From positions 434,001 to 498,000 of the forward strand of contig NZ_JANKHH010000003.1 of NCBI RefSeq assembly GCF_024626475.1: a stretch of 64,000 nucleotides of DNA, read 5' to 3'. Made by a program: the position numbers and the translations under genes. Source of the stretch: Parerythrobacter lacustris (lineage in GTDB: Bacteria; Pseudomonadota; Alphaproteobacteria; Sphingomonadales; Sphingomonadaceae). The notes under the pieces were generated by a model that was given only the letters and a program-made list of their open reading frames with translations, did not search any database and had not been told where the DNA came from. Shown here piece by piece: positions 17,189 through 26,335 of this stretch. How positions within the stretch are numbered: the first letter of the stretch is position 1; each line of letters starts with the position of its first letter.

Positions 17189-17977
17189 ATGAAGCGCACC
17201 CATTTGCCCCTCAACGCCCTGCGCGTCTACGATGCCGCCGCGCGGCACCTCAGCTTCACCCGCGCGGCGGACGAGCTGGCGGTGACGCCCGCCGCGGTCG
17301 GCCAGCAGATCCGCGCGCTGGAGGATCACCTCGGCACCGTGCTGTTCCGCCGCACCAGCAAGGGGCTGGAACTGACCGAGGAAGGCAATGCCGGCCTTGA
17401 TGCGCTGCGCGAAGGCTTCCTCAAGTTCGAGGAATCGGTCCAGTCGATGCAGGCCGGGCAGGCCAGCGACCGCTACACCATCGCCGCCCCGCGGGAATTC
17501 TATGCCCAGTGGCTCGCGCCCCGGCTGGCCGCATACCGCGCCGCCCACCCCGGCATCCGCTTCCAGCTGGTCGAGAACGAACACGCCGACTTCACCGAGG
17601 CGAACCTCGACATGGCGATCCGCCTGGTCGACGGCCCGGGCGAGCTGGAGGGAGTCGAACTCGCGCCCGCGCGCCGCGTGGTGGTGGCCAAGGAAGGCGC
17701 GCCCGACGAGTGGATCGACTGGCCCGGCGCCCCGCTGCCCGAGGGGGCTGAGCCCACGGTGCAGGTCTCCAACGCCGGACAGGCGCTGTCGAGCGCAGTC
17801 GCGGGCATGGGCAAGGCGATCCTGCCGTGGCTGCTGGTCGAGGAATCGGTCGAGCGCGGCAAGGTGGCGGTGCTGGAGGGGCCGGACGAAGGCCGCCGCG
17901 CCTATTGGCTGGTCGCCCCGCTGCCGCAATGGCGGCAGAAGAAGGTGAAGTCTCTGGTCGAGTTCCTGACGGCATAG
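17189..17977 (+). CDS. LysR-family transcriptional regulator (GcvA-like)
   Basis: A 262-residue LTTR. The winged helix-turn-helix is at residues 1-62, with LSFTRAADELAVTPAAVGQQIRALE in the GcvA/AmpR-like style, followed by FRRTSKGLELTEEG. The effector-binding domain is somewhat short (family usually 295-305 residues), and its C-terminal half is truncated relative to the classic periplasmic-binding fold. It is divergent from the DUF1963 gene with an ATTG-N11-CAAT element between. The regulated gene is inferred from position. Confidence 0.85.
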   Translation: MKRTHLPLNALRVYDAAARHLSFTRAADELAVTPAAVGQQIRALEDHLGTVLFRRTSKGLELTEEGNAGLDALREGFLKFEESVQSMQAGQASDRYTIAAPREFYAQWLAPRLAAYRAAHPGIRFQLVENEHADFTEANLDMAIRLVDGPGELEGVELAPARRVVVAKEGAPDEWIDWPGAPLPEGAEPTVQVSNAGQALSSAVAGMGKAILPWLLVEESVERGKVAVLEGPDEGRRAYWLVAPLPQWRQKKVKSLVEFLTA

Positions 17978-18059
17978 TTCCTCCTCGCGTCGCAGCAGGC
18001 GAAATGGGGCGGGGGATCGCTCGCGAAGCGAGGGGTTGGAGGGGCGGTTATGTCGCGCC

Positions 18060-18698
18060 TCACGCAGCAAACGCGGCGAACACCGCGCGCAGCCCCTCCG
18101 GCTGGCATTCTTCGCGCAACCTGGTCAGCGCTTCCCCCACTTCCAGCGTGAAGCTGCGCGAATAGCCGTCGCCCGTGCCGGCAGTCCCGCCGAGCGCGCG
18201 GGTGAACTCGATCGCGCCGCGGTTCTCGGCCAGCGTGTCGACATGGAAGGTGGCAATGCCCTCCGCCTGCGCCTCCAGCAGCAGCGTGGCGGTGAGAAGC
18301 CGGCCCACGCCCCGGCTGTGCCAATCATCGAGCACTGCGACCGAGAACTCGGCGCAGTCCGGGTCGTCCTCGCGGCGAAAGGCGTGGACCGCTCCGATCG
18401 CGATTCCCTGGCAGCGCGGCCGCTCGCCCGGCGCATGGTCGCTGGCGATCGCACCCCAGGCAAGGTGCGTATCGCCGTCCACGTCGAGCAGCCGCTCGAT
18501 CACCCAGTCGGGCGGGGCCTTCATCCCGGAGAAGAACCGCAGGTAGCGCGATTGGGGGGACATGCGCGCAATCCCCTCGCGCATCAGCCCCTCGTCGGCC
18601 GGGGTGATCCGGCGCAGGCACACCTGCTGCCCGCCCGCGAGCGCGGCGTGGATGACCGAAGGGTGCCTCGACGGGAAGGGAGGGGCAGGCGTCGGCAT
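18060..18698 (-). CDS. GNAT-family N-acetyltransferase
   Basis: A 212-residue acetyltransferase. The N-terminal substrate part has QVCLRRITPADEGLMREGIARMSPQSRYLRFF, the pattern of the Pat-type GNAT domain seen at the end of acyl-CoA synthetase (ADP-forming)-like proteins and in stand-alone regulators. The acetyl-CoA motif A is VAVLDDWHSRGVGRLLT, and motif B includes ENRGAIEFTRALGG. The substrate is unknown. ATG 18698 is used; an in-frame opening to 18809 adds sequence with no family match. Confidence 0.82.
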   Translation of the reverse strand: MPTPAPPFPSRHPSVIHAALAGGQQVCLRRITPADEGLMREGIARMSPQSRYLRFFSGMKAPPDWVIERLLDVDGDTHLAWGAIASDHAPGERPRCQGIAIGAVHAFRREDDPDCAEFSVAVLDDWHSRGVGRLLTATLLLEAQAEGIATFHVDTLAENRGAIEFTRALGGTAGTGDGYSRSFTLEVGEALTRLREECQPEGLRAVFAAFAA

Positions 18699-18999
18699 AG
18701 GGCTTGTGCACTTGTAGCATAAAGTCGGCGCGGAGGCGCATGATTCTGCGGGATAGGTTTGTCGTGGAACGGCGAAAGGCGACACTAAGGCGACACCAAA
18801 ACCATACACCGCGCTGAGTGAGGTCGTTGTGGAATTGCGTCACGATTTCAAAGAGCAGCAAGAAAGCTAGCAGCGGAGGGGGATGTAGGAAAATGATTGT
18901 TTCCTCCACTGCAGGAACTCCCGCACGATGGCGGTCCAGATATGGGCAGACGATACCCTTTCCCGCCGGCCGCGAATCCGCCGATCGCAGGCGAAACGC
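18699..18999. other. Intergenic gap without recognised feature
   Basis: About 300 bp between the start of the GNAT gene and the stop of the metallophosphoesterase gene, both on the minus strand. It holds no plausible gene on either strand and no clear terminator. The promoter of the GNAT gene should lie in its first 100 bp, but I see no convincing -35/-10 pair. Confidence 0.5.
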
Positions 19000-19845
19000 C
19001 TATCTCACCGCGCGCGCGGCCTGAGGCTCCAGCGTCACCAGCCACACCTGCGGCTGGGTAAACAGCCGCAGCGGGAGCAGGCTGGTGCCGAGACCTGCGC
19101 CCACCACCAGAACCTTGCCCGCTTCATCGACCCGCCCGCAAGAATACCGGTCGCCATAGTCCGACATCGTCGCGGGCGCGCCGCCCCACGGGTAGGCGAT
19201 CTGGCCGCAATGCGTATGGCCCGCGAGCACCAGCGGCACCGAATTGGGGACGTTGGGAAACGGGTCGGGGCTGTGGCTCAACAGGATCCGCGCGCCTCGC
19301 AACCGGTCCATCGCCGCAAGTGTCGCGGGCAGGTCGTCGCGACCGGTATAGGCATCATCCAGACCGCCCACCACCAGTGGCCCGAACTTTCCGGCGTCGT
19401 TGGCCAGGACCGCTATGCCGCGCTGGCGCAGTTCCGCCTCGAGGCCGGGCCAGTCGAACCAGTGATCGTGATTGCCCGGAGCCACCACAACGCCCAGCGG
19501 CGCATCAATCTTGCCGAGCGGGGCGACGATCTCCTCGGGTGTGTAGATATGCGTCGCGGTGCGTTTCTCGCTGACGAGGTCGCCCGCGATCAGCACGAGA
19601 TCGGGCTCAAGCGCATTGATCTCCCCGACGATCCGCTCCAGCCGCTCGGGCGGCATGTCCGGCCCGGCGACGTGGATATCGCTGATCAGCGCGATGGTGA
19701 GCGGCGCGCTCCCGGCGGGCAGGCCCTTGAGCGCCACGCTGGTCCGTTCGACCACCGGGCTGCGCATGGTGTCCGACCAGGCCTTGCCTCCGGATATCGC
19801 CAGTATCGCCAGAGCGGCGAGCGCCAACCTGCTCCGCTTCCTCAC
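19000..19845 (-). CDS. Calcineurin-like metallophosphoesterase
   Basis: A 281-residue dimetal phosphoesterase of the YaeI/UDP-2,3-diacylglucosamine-hydrolase-like group. An N-terminal hydrophobic segment (about 7-20) anchors or exports it. The metal ligands appear in order: ISDIHVAG, LIAGDLVSE, APGNHDHWFDW, SHSPDPF and LAGHTHCGQ. The start is a GTG overlapping the stop of the MBL hydrolase gene (GTGA), so the two are co-translated. The substrate is not known; a membrane-associated lipid or phosphodiester is typical for the family. Confidence 0.88.
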   Translation of the reverse strand: MRKRSRLALAALAILAISGGKAWSDTMRSPVVERTSVALKGLPAGSAPLTIALISDIHVAGPDMPPERLERIVGEINALEPDLVLIAGDLVSEKRTATHIYTPEEIVAPLGKIDAPLGVVVAPGNHDHWFDWPGLEAELRQRGIAVLANDAGKFGPLVVGGLDDAYTGRDDLPATLAAMDRLRGARILLSHSPDPFPNVPNSVPLVLAGHTHCGQIAYPWGGAPATMSDYGDRYSCGRVDEAGKVLVVGAGLGTSLLPLRLFTQPQVWLVTLEPQAARAVR

Positions 19846-20906
19846 AGCCTCTCGCTCAGCTCGATCGCGTCGCTATCGGCGGGGAGGGTGAAGATCATCC
19901 CGTCCTCGCCCACGGTAATTGCTCCATCGAAAAATTCCGCGGCGTCGCCGAGGAAGGCGGGATAGAAGAACTCACTCGGGATCGGCGGCACGAGGTGGCT
20001 CAGCACGAGCTGTGTCACTCCCGCGGCTTTTGCACTCTTCGCGGCATCTTCGGGCGAGGCATGGTAGTCGAGGATGTCGCGCGTGATCTGCGCGGTATTC
20101 GGGTTCCCGGCATCGTCGAGCGCCAAGGTCATCGCCTTGACCAGATTGGGCTGGAGTGCCTCGTGGACCAGCAGGTCGGCACCCTTCGCCGCTGCTTCGA
20201 GGCTGGCCGATCGCGCGGTGTCGCCGCTGATGACTATCGAGCGCCCTTTGTAGTCGAACCGGTAGCCGACAGCAGGACTCACCGGATTGTGCTGCACCGG
20301 GAAGGCGGTGACCCGCAAACCGTCCTGCTCGAACACGGTTTGCGACCCGACCGGCAGGGGGAACGATATGGCACGGAACCCGCCGCCGGTCGGCGGGACG
20401 ATCGTCTCGCCATGGTGCGCCACCCGATAGCCTTTGTCGGTCTGGTAGGCCTGATTGAAGCCGTCGATGACCTGCTGGACCCCATCGGGACCATAGACCG
20501 GTAGCGGCTGGTCATCGTTCGCGCCGGTCCAGTGGAGCAGCGCGAGCGGGCCCATGCCATCGATATGATCGGAATGGAAATGGGTCAGGAACACCGCCTT
20601 GACCCGGCCCGGGTCGATCCCCATCAGGTTGAGATTGCGCGCGCCGCCTTCACCCATATCGACCACGAACACATGCTCTCCCGCGATGATCACGTTGCAT
20701 GGACCTGCTCGGTCGGGGTTGGGCAGGGGGGAACCGGTGCCGCACAGGCCCACGCTCAGCGCATCGCCGAAGCCGGTCGGCTCGGCGCCGATGCGCTGCG
20801 CCACCGCCCGTTCGAACAGCCGTTCGCCCAGTTGGCGCTGGAACAGGAACAGGCTCACCACCGCAACGAGTGCCACCACCAACACTGCGAGACCCAACTT
20901 CCGCAT
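19842..20906 (-). CDS. MBL-fold metallo-hydrolase
   Basis: A 354-residue exported or membrane-anchored metallo-beta-lactamase-fold enzyme. The N-terminal helix (about residues 4-24) is followed by CGTGSPLPNPDRAGPC, typical of the RNase Z/arylsulfatase-like MBL subgroup. The metal site is THFHSDHIDG, with VVDMGEG, an HNPVSPAVGYR histidine, ISGDTARS and LSHLVPP supplying the rest. It lies upstream of the metallophosphoesterase with overlapping ends. Substrate unknown. It is divergent from pyrH, separated by 85 bp. Confidence 0.88.
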   Translation of the reverse strand: MRKLGLAVLVVALVAVVSLFLFQRQLGERLFERAVAQRIGAEPTGFGDALSVGLCGTGSPLPNPDRAGPCNVIIAGEHVFVVDMGEGGARNLNLMGIDPGRVKAVFLTHFHSDHIDGMGPLALLHWTGANDDQPLPVYGPDGVQQVIDGFNQAYQTDKGYRVAHHGETIVPPTGGGFRAISFPLPVGSQTVFEQDGLRVTAFPVQHNPVSPAVGYRFDYKGRSIVISGDTARSASLEAAAKGADLLVHEALQPNLVKAMTLALDDAGNPNTAQITRDILDYHASPEDAAKSAKAAGVTQLVLSHLVPPIPSEFFYPAFLGDAAEFFDGAITVGEDGMIFTLPADSDAIELSERL

Positions 20907-20991
20907 TGCCCTACCCCTTTCCCTTTGCCTGTTTTGGCTTTGTCGCTAAGGAACCCGGCATCGCGCAACCCCCGACGGATTCTTCTCGCCC

Positions 20992-21714
20992 ATGCCGTAT
21001 TCGCAATACAAGCGTATTCTCCTGAAACTGTCGGGCGAAGTGCTGATGGGCGACCAGCAGTTCGGGATCGACCCGGCCTTCGTGGCCGAGCTGGCGGCGG
21101 AAGTGAAGGCGGCGAAGGACAACGGCCTCGAAATCTGTCTGGTCATCGGCGGAGGCAATATCTTCCGCGGCATGGCCGGGGCGGCACAGGGGATGGACCG
21201 GGCGCAGGCCGATTACATGGGCATGCTGGCGACGGTGATGAACGCGCTGGCGATGCAGAACGCGCTCGAGCAGCTCGGCGTGCAGACGCGTGTCCAGTCG
21301 GCGATCCAGATGGACGCGGTGTGCGAGCCGGTCATCCGTCGCCGCGCCGAACGTCATCTCGAAAAAGGCCGCGTGGTGATTTTCGCTGCCGGTGTCGGTG
21401 CGCCCTATTTCACCACCGATTCCGGCGCTGCGTTGCGCGCGGCGGAGATGAAATGCGACGCGCTGTTCAAGGGTACCAGCGTCGACGGGGTCTATGACAG
21501 CGACCCCAAGAAGAACCCCGACGCCAAGCGTTACGAAACCGTCAGTTACGACCGCGTGCTGGCAAGCAATCTCAAGGTGATGGACGCCTCCGCCGTCGCG
21601 CTTTGCCGCGACAACAGCATCCCGATCGTGGTCTTCTCGATCCGCGAAAAGGGCAATCTCGCCCGTGTGCTGTCAGGGCAGGGCGTCCAGACGATAGTGC
21701 AAGAGGAAGCCTGA
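20992..21714 (+). CDS. pyrH: UMP kinase
   Basis: A 240-residue bacterial UMP kinase of the amino acid kinase fold. It phosphorylates UMP to UDP with ATP in pyrimidine synthesis. Signatures: [13 protein letters not shown] for phosphate binding, [22 protein letters not shown] for uridine recognition, and [18 protein letters not shown]. It is first in a run of nine co-directional genes (pyrH to fabZ), and frr starts 2 bp after its stop. Confidence 0.96.
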   Translation: MPYSQYKRILLKLSGEVLMGDQQFGIDPAFVAELAAEVKAAKDNGLEICLVIGGGNIFRGMAGAAQGMDRAQADYMGMLATVMNALAMQNALEQLGVQTRVQSAIQMDAVCEPVIRRRAERHLEKGRVVIFAAGVGAPYFTTDSGAALRAAEMKCDALFKGTSVDGVYDSDPKKNPDAKRYETVSYDRVLASNLKVMDASAVALCRDNSIPIVVFSIREKGNLARVLSGQGVQTIVQEEA

Positions 21715-21716
21715 TT

Positions 21717-22274
21717 ATGGCAAAGTATGAAAAGAGCGATATCGAGCGCAGGATGCAGGGCGCGGTCGAGAGCCTCAAGGGCGATCTTTCCGGCCTGCGC
21801 ACTGGGCGAGCCAACACCAGCCTGCTCGATCCGGTGGTGGTCGAGGTTTACGGCTCGATGATGCCATTGAACCAGATTGCGACGGTCTCTGCGCCCGAAC
21901 CGCGGATGCTCAGCGTGCAGGTGTGGGACAAGGCCAATGTCAGCGCGGCTGAAAAGGGCATCGCGCATGCCAATCTGGGTCTCAACCCGATCATCGACGG
22001 CCAGACCCTGCGTCTGCCGATGCCCGACCTGACCGAAGAGCGCCGCCGCGATCTTGCCAAGCTGGCGGGCAAGTATGCGGAGCAGGCCAAGATCGCCATC
22101 CGCAACGTCCGCCGCGACGGGATGGAAGCCTTGAAGGACGACGAGAAGAAGAAGGAAATCTCCGAAGACGATCGCAAGCGGTCGGAGGATGACGTCCAGA
22201 AGCTGACCGACAAATACGTCGCCGAATGCGACGATGCGGCGGCGGCCAAGGAAAAGGAAATCCTGACCCAGTGA
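21717..22274 (+). CDS. frr: Ribosome recycling factor
   Basis: A 185-residue RRF that splits post-termination ribosomes together with EF-G. The protein carries [43 protein letters not shown] and the coiled-coil domain I with [10 protein letters not shown]. It begins 2 bp after pyrH and shares its transcript, as in most proteobacteria. It ends 5 bp before the large inverted-repeat element that precedes uppS. Confidence 0.96.
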   Translation: MAKYEKSDIERRMQGAVESLKGDLSGLRTGRANTSLLDPVVVEVYGSMMPLNQIATVSAPEPRMLSVQVWDKANVSAAEKGIAHANLGLNPIIDGQTLRLPMPDLTEERRRDLAKLAGKYAEQAKIAIRNVRRDGMEALKDDEKKKEISEDDRKRSEDDVQKLTDKYVAECDDAAAAKEKEILTQ

Positions 22275-22279
22275 GGACT

Positions 22280-22399
22280 CCCCTCCCCTTCAGGGGAGGG
22301 GCCGGGGGTGGGGGTTGTAAAGGCCCATACTCTCCTGACAGCCCCCACCCCAACCCCTCCCCTGGAAGCGAAGCTGTTCCGATGGAACAACGGGAGGGG
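22280..22399. repeat. GC-rich palindromic repeat element between frr and uppS
   Basis: The element has two halves. Left: CCCCTCCCC-TTCA-GGGGAGGGG (22280-22301), a 9-bp hairpin. Right: CCCCTCCC (22354-22361) paired with GGGAGGGG (22392-22399) around a loop that contains TGTTCC-GAT-GGAACA. Between them GGGGGTGGGGG (22304-22314) can pair with CCCCCACCCC (22342-22351). The right arm is also the ribosome-binding site of uppS. This type of dual hairpin is a dispersed intergenic repeat in sphingomonads. Confidence 0.75.
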
Positions 22400-22401
22400 C
22401 T

Positions 22402-23079
22402 ATGAACGACAAAGTCGCCCGCCACGTCGCCATTATCATGGACGGCAACGGCCGCTGGGCCAAGCGACGGATGCTGCCGCGCGCGATGGGTCACAAGCGC
22501 GGGGTCGAGGCCCTGCGCGAGCTGGTGCGCGGGAGCGGCGATCTCGGCCTGGAATGCCTGACGCTCTACGCCTTCAGCAGCGAGAACTGGAAACGCGAGG
22601 AGGAGGAGGTCGACGACCTGATGAACCTGATGCGCCAGTTCATCAAATCGGACCTCGATGAATTCGTCGCCAACGATGTAAAGCTCAGGATCATCGGCGA
22701 CTGGCGCGCGCTCGCGCCCGATATCGTCAACATGCTGGAAGACGCGCTCGAACGCACCAGCAAGGGCAGGCACACCGTCGCGGTGGCGCTCAACTACGGC
22801 TCGCAGCAGGAAATCGCCCGCGCGGCGGCAAGTGCGGCGGCGCAGGGTGAGGTGACCGAAGCGAGCATCGCGGCCAATCTCGACACCGCCGACCTGCCGC
22901 CGCTCGACCTGCTGATCCGCACCAGCGGCGAGATCCGCTTGTCGAACTTCCTGCTATGGCAAAGCGCCTACGCCGAAATGCTGTTCGTCGATACGCTGTG
23001 GCCGGATTTTGCCGTCGAACACCTCAAACAGGCGCTCGACGATTTCGCCGCACGGGAGCGCCGCTTTGGCGGACGGTAA
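22402..23079 (+). CDS. uppS: Isoprenyl transferase (undecaprenyl diphosphate synthase type)
   Basis: A 225-residue cis-prenyltransferase that extends farnesyl-PP with isopentenyl-PP to make the C55 lipid carrier for peptidoglycan and glycans. Signatures: HVAIIMDGNGRWAKRR (catalytic Asp), HKRGVEAL, YAFSSENWKRE and LLIRTSGEIRLSNFLLWQSAYAE. The ATG is 2 bp after GGGAGGGG, which serves as the ribosome site and is one arm of the upstream repeat hairpin, so the start may be partly sequestered. It lies in the classic frr-uppS-cdsA-dxr order. Confidence 0.95.
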   Translation: MNDKVARHVAIIMDGNGRWAKRRMLPRAMGHKRGVEALRELVRGSGDLGLECLTLYAFSSENWKREEEEVDDLMNLMRQFIKSDLDEFVANDVKLRIIGDWRALAPDIVNMLEDALERTSKGRHTVAVALNYGSQQEIARAAASAAAQGEVTEASIAANLDTADLPPLDLLIRTSGEIRLSNFLLWQSAYAEMLFVDTLWPDFAVEHLKQALDDFAARERRFGGR

Positions 23080-23109
23080 TACACAATTGGGACCAATGAT
23101 CTCAACCGC

Positions 23110-23201
23110 CGTCACCCTGAACTCGTTTCAGGGTCCATTTCTCGATCTGCGAGGACAATGCAGTTTGGCACCATGGATGCTGAAACGAGTTCAGCATGAC
23201 G
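23110..23201. repeat. Paired inverted REP-like element between uppS and cdsA
   Basis: Left unit 23110-23138 and right unit 23173-23201 are inverted copies of 29 bases, both centred on a CTGAACTCGTTTCAG core. Each forms its own hairpin: ACCCTGAA/TTCAGGGT on the left and ATGCTGAA/TTCAGCAT on the right. The differences between units are compensatory, so each hairpin is kept. This matches the REP-type repeats common in sphingomonads. Confidence 0.8.
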
Positions 23202-23217
23202 AGACGGGCGGCCAGAG

Positions 23218-23892
23218 ATGACTGACAAGGCCGCGAATAGAACATCCGACCTCGGCGTGCGGACAATGTCTGCGATCGTCATGCTGGCAATTACCGGCGT
23301 GGCATTGTGGCTCGGCGGCTTCGTCTGGTTCGTGTTCGTCGTCGCCGTCGCCGCGACCTGCTTCGTCGAGCTGGCGGCGCTGGTGCGCAAGGGGTTCGCT
23401 GCCGGGGCGGGCCGCACGATCGGACTCCTCGGCGGAGCGATCTACGTCGGGCTGGCCGGGATGTCGCTGGCCAACCTGCCCGCCGCAGTGCTGCTCGGAG
23501 TCATCGCGGTGGTGGTGGCGACCGACACCGGCGCATATTTCAGCGGCCGCACCATCGGGGGCCCCAAGATTGCGCCCCGTATCAGCCCGTCGAAGACCTG
23601 GGCCGGACTGATCGGCGGGGCAACGCTGGCAGGATTGGTTGCCGCCGCGGCATTCGTCTACAATACCGGCGAGTTCGTCATGCGGCCCATGCTGTTCATC
23701 GCATTTGCCATCGGTGCGGTTCTCGCTGTGCTCGCGCAGTGCGGGGATTTCTTCGAAAGCTGGCTCAAGCGGCGGGCAGGGGTGAAAGACAGCTCCAGCC
23801 TCATCCCCGGCCACGGCGGGGTGCTCGACCGGATCGACGGGATGCTGCCGGTGGCGATTGCTGCGTTCCCGCTGTGGGCCCTGCACCCATGA
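23218..23892 (+). CDS. cdsA: Phosphatidate cytidylyltransferase
   Basis: A 224-residue integral membrane enzyme with six or more hydrophobic segments. It makes CDP-diacylglycerol from phosphatidate and CTP. The C-terminal signature DSSSLIPGHGGVLDRIDGML is complete, with DTGAYFSGRTIGGPKIAPRISPSKTW before it. It is shorter than E. coli CdsA (285 residues), missing part of the N-terminal membrane region, as in other sphingomonads. Its stop overlaps the dxr start by 4 bp. Confidence 0.94.
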   Translation: MTDKAANRTSDLGVRTMSAIVMLAITGVALWLGGFVWFVFVVAVAATCFVELAALVRKGFAAGAGRTIGLLGGAIYVGLAGMSLANLPAAVLLGVIAVVVATDTGAYFSGRTIGGPKIAPRISPSKTWAGLIGGATLAGLVAAAAFVYNTGEFVMRPMLFIAFAIGAVLAVLAQCGDFFESWLKRRAGVKDSSSLIPGHGGVLDRIDGMLPVAIAAFPLWALHP

Positions 23893-25058
23893 GCGCATCC
23901 GTGACCCGCTCGATCTCCATCCTCGGCGCGACCGGATCGGTCGGCGCTTCGACGCTCGACCTGATCCGGCGCAACCGCGATGGCTGGCGGGTCGTGGCGC
24001 TGACCGCCAACTGTTCGGCGCAGGAACTGGCGAAGCTCGCGCGCGAATTCGGTGCCGAGATCGCAGTGGTGGGGGACGAGAGCTGCCTCGCCGAGCTGCG
24101 CGATGCGCTTGCGGGTTCGGGCATCGAGAGCGCAGGCGGGGCCCAGGCGCTGTGCGAAGCCGCATCGCGTCCGGTCGATCTGACCGTGGCGTCGATTGTC
24201 GGTTGCGCCGGCCTTGCGCCGGTGATGGCGGCAATCGAGCAGGGCGGCACCATCGCGCTGGCCAACAAGGAAGCGCTGGTTTCGGCGGGCGACATTCTGA
24301 AGGCCGCAGTGGAGCGGCACGGGGCGACCTTGCTGCCGACCGATTCCGAGCACAATGCGATCTTCCAGTGCCTCGCGGGCAACCGGATCGAGGATGTCCG
24401 GCGCATCATCCTGACCGCCAGCGGAGGGCCGTTCCGGACTTTCACCCCGCAGCAACTGTCCACGGTCACGCGGGAACAGGCGCTCAAGCATCCGAACTGG
24501 GACATGGGTGCCAAGATCACCATCGATTCCGCCACCATGTTCAACAAGGGTCTCGAACTGATCGAGGCCCATCACCTGTTTCCAGTGGGGCTCGACCGGA
24601 TCGAGATCGTGGTCCACCCGCAGAGCATAATCCATTCGATGGTCGAATATCGCGACGGGTCCACCCTGGCGCAGCTCGGCCCGTCCGACATGCGCGTGCC
24701 GATCGCATCCTGCCTTGCTTGGCCGCAACGGATGGATACGCCTATGGCCCCGCTCGATCTGCCGGCCATCGGTCAGTTGACCTTCGAATCCCCGAACGAG
24801 GCGGTGTTTCCCGCCACGCGCCTGTGCCGCGAAGCGATCAGCGAAGGCGGTTCGGCTCCCGCGATCCTCAATGCCGCCAACGAGATCGCGGTCGCCGCAT
24901 TCCTTGCCGGTCACATTCCGTTCACTCGAATCGCGCTAAGCGTCGAGACCATTCTGCAACAAGGCAATCACCCGCCGGCCCCGGCCACGCTTGACGATGT
25001 GCTCCACATCGATCACGCGGCAAGGGCAAGGGCGCGCGAATTGCTGGAGGTCGCCTGA
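23889..25058 (+). CDS. dxr: 1-deoxy-D-xylulose-5-phosphate reductoisomerase
   Basis: A 389-residue enzyme of the MEP isoprenoid pathway; it converts DXP to MEP with NADPH. Signatures: ILGATGSVGASTLDL for NADPH, ALANKEALVSAG, PTDSEHNAIFQ for metal and substrate, and HPNWDMGAKITIDSATMFNKGLE trimmed here to its core HPNWDMG. The PQSIIHSMVEYRDGS element of the flexible loop region follows. The gene overlaps cdsA by 4 bp and supplies precursors for the uppS product made in the same operon. Confidence 0.96.
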   Translation: MSASVTRSISILGATGSVGASTLDLIRRNRDGWRVVALTANCSAQELAKLAREFGAEIAVVGDESCLAELRDALAGSGIESAGGAQALCEAASRPVDLTVASIVGCAGLAPVMAAIEQGGTIALANKEALVSAGDILKAAVERHGATLLPTDSEHNAIFQCLAGNRIEDVRRIILTASGGPFRTFTPQQLSTVTREQALKHPNWDMGAKITIDSATMFNKGLELIEAHHLFPVGLDRIEIVVHPQSIIHSMVEYRDGSTLAQLGPSDMRVPIASCLAWPQRMDTPMAPLDLPAIGQLTFESPNEAVFPATRLCREAISEGGSAPAILNAANEIAVAAFLAGHIPFTRIALSVETILQQGNHPPAPATLDDVLHIDHAARARARELLEVA

Positions 25059-25059
25059 A

Positions 25060-26199
25060 TTGATTGAATCCGTTCCGTGGTGGATGTGGATTGTCGGGTT
25101 CCTGCTGGTGCTGGGCCCGCTGGTCACTGTTCACGAGCTGGGCCACTATCTCGTCGGCCGCTGGTTCGGCGTGAAGGCGGAGTCGTTCTCGGTCGGTTTC
25201 GGCAAAGAACTGGCGGGCTGGACCGACAAGCGCGGCACAAGGTGGAAACTCTCCGCACTGCCGCTCGGTGGATACGTCCAGTTCAAGGGCGACATGGACC
25301 CGGCGAGCATCCCGCACCCCGACGAACTCGACAAGATCCCGCCCGAAGAACGCGGCGACAGCTTCCATCACAAGCCGCTGTGGCAGCGCGCGCTGATCGT
25401 GTTCGCGGGGCCGGCGACCAACCTGCTTGTCGCGATCGGCATTCTCGCGGCGTTCTTCCTCGCTTACGGCAAACCCGTACCCGCCGATCCGGCGGAGGAA
25501 AACTACATTGCTGCCCTATCCGAAGTGTCGCCCGCGCGCGAGGCGGGGATCAGGATTGGTGACCGGATCATCGCGATCGATGGTGAGCCGATGATCGACT
25601 ACCGACAGACCCAGCAGACGATCTGGCTCAATCCGGGCAAGGAGATCACCGTCACGGTCGACCGGGCGGGCGAACGGCTCGATTTCGACGTCACTTCACG
25701 CCCGTTCGAGCTGAAAGACCGCTTCGGCAATACGTCCAAAATCGGATTGATCGGCATCGAGGGTCGGCAGACCGAACGCAGGTACGAACCGGTCGGGCTC
25801 GGGGAATCGGTCGTTCTCGCGACCGGCCAGTGCATCGAGACCATGAAATTGATGGTCACCGGCATCAAGCAGATCGTGACCGGGCAGCGCTCGGTCAAGG
25901 AACTCGGCGGGCCGGTCAAGATCGCCAAATATTCCGGCGAGCAGCTCAGCCTCGGGCCCGAGGCCTTTGCGCTGTTCATCGCGATGATCTCGCTTAACTT
26001 GGCGTTCATCAACCTCTTGCCAATCCCGGCGCTCGACGGCGGGCACCTGGCTTTCTACGCGGCGGAGGCAATCCGGCGCAAACCGGTCGGTCCGCGCGGC
26101 ACCGAGATTGCATACCGCACCGGTATCGCGCTCGTGCTCGTGCTGATGGTGTTCGTTACGGTCAATGATGTGCTTTCCTTGCCGTGGTTCGGCGGATAG
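25060..26199 (+). CDS. rseP: RIP metalloprotease RseP
   Basis: A 379-residue inner-membrane site-2 zinc protease that cleaves anti-sigma factors or signal peptides within the membrane. HELGH (zinc, residues about 24-28) lies in the first helix, and the second zinc ligand is in NLLPIPALDGGH. One PDZ domain spans about residues 130-215 (SPAREAGIRIGDRIIAIDGEP). The start is TTG at 25060, one base after the dxr stop, with GGAGG nine bases upstream. The order dxr-rseP-bamA is conserved in proteobacteria. Confidence 0.94.
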   Translation: MIESVPWWMWIVGFLLVLGPLVTVHELGHYLVGRWFGVKAESFSVGFGKELAGWTDKRGTRWKLSALPLGGYVQFKGDMDPASIPHPDELDKIPPEERGDSFHHKPLWQRALIVFAGPATNLLVAIGILAAFFLAYGKPVPADPAEENYIAALSEVSPAREAGIRIGDRIIAIDGEPMIDYRQTQQTIWLNPGKEITVTVDRAGERLDFDVTSRPFELKDRFGNTSKIGLIGIEGRQTERRYEPVGLGESVVLATGQCIETMKLMVTGIKQIVTGQRSVKELGGPVKIAKYSGEQLSLGPEAFALFIAMISLNLAFINLLPIPALDGGHLAFYAAEAIRRKPVGPRGTEIAYRTGIALVLVLMVFVTVNDVLSLPWFGG

Positions 26200-26335
26200 C
26201 GCCGACAGGGACAAAACGCGGGGGTTGGGTCCCGACTTGGCTTGATTGGGGGCATTGCATCGGGCAGAGGGCGGCATCGCGCCTTTGCCCGGTGGAAATC
26301 GGGCCGGGCAGGACGGAAATTTTGGATTGGACGGT

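Noticed and set aside
22280-23201. Repeats considered as a CRISPR array
   Set aside because: Copies are inverted, not direct, and there are no regular spacers or cas genes.
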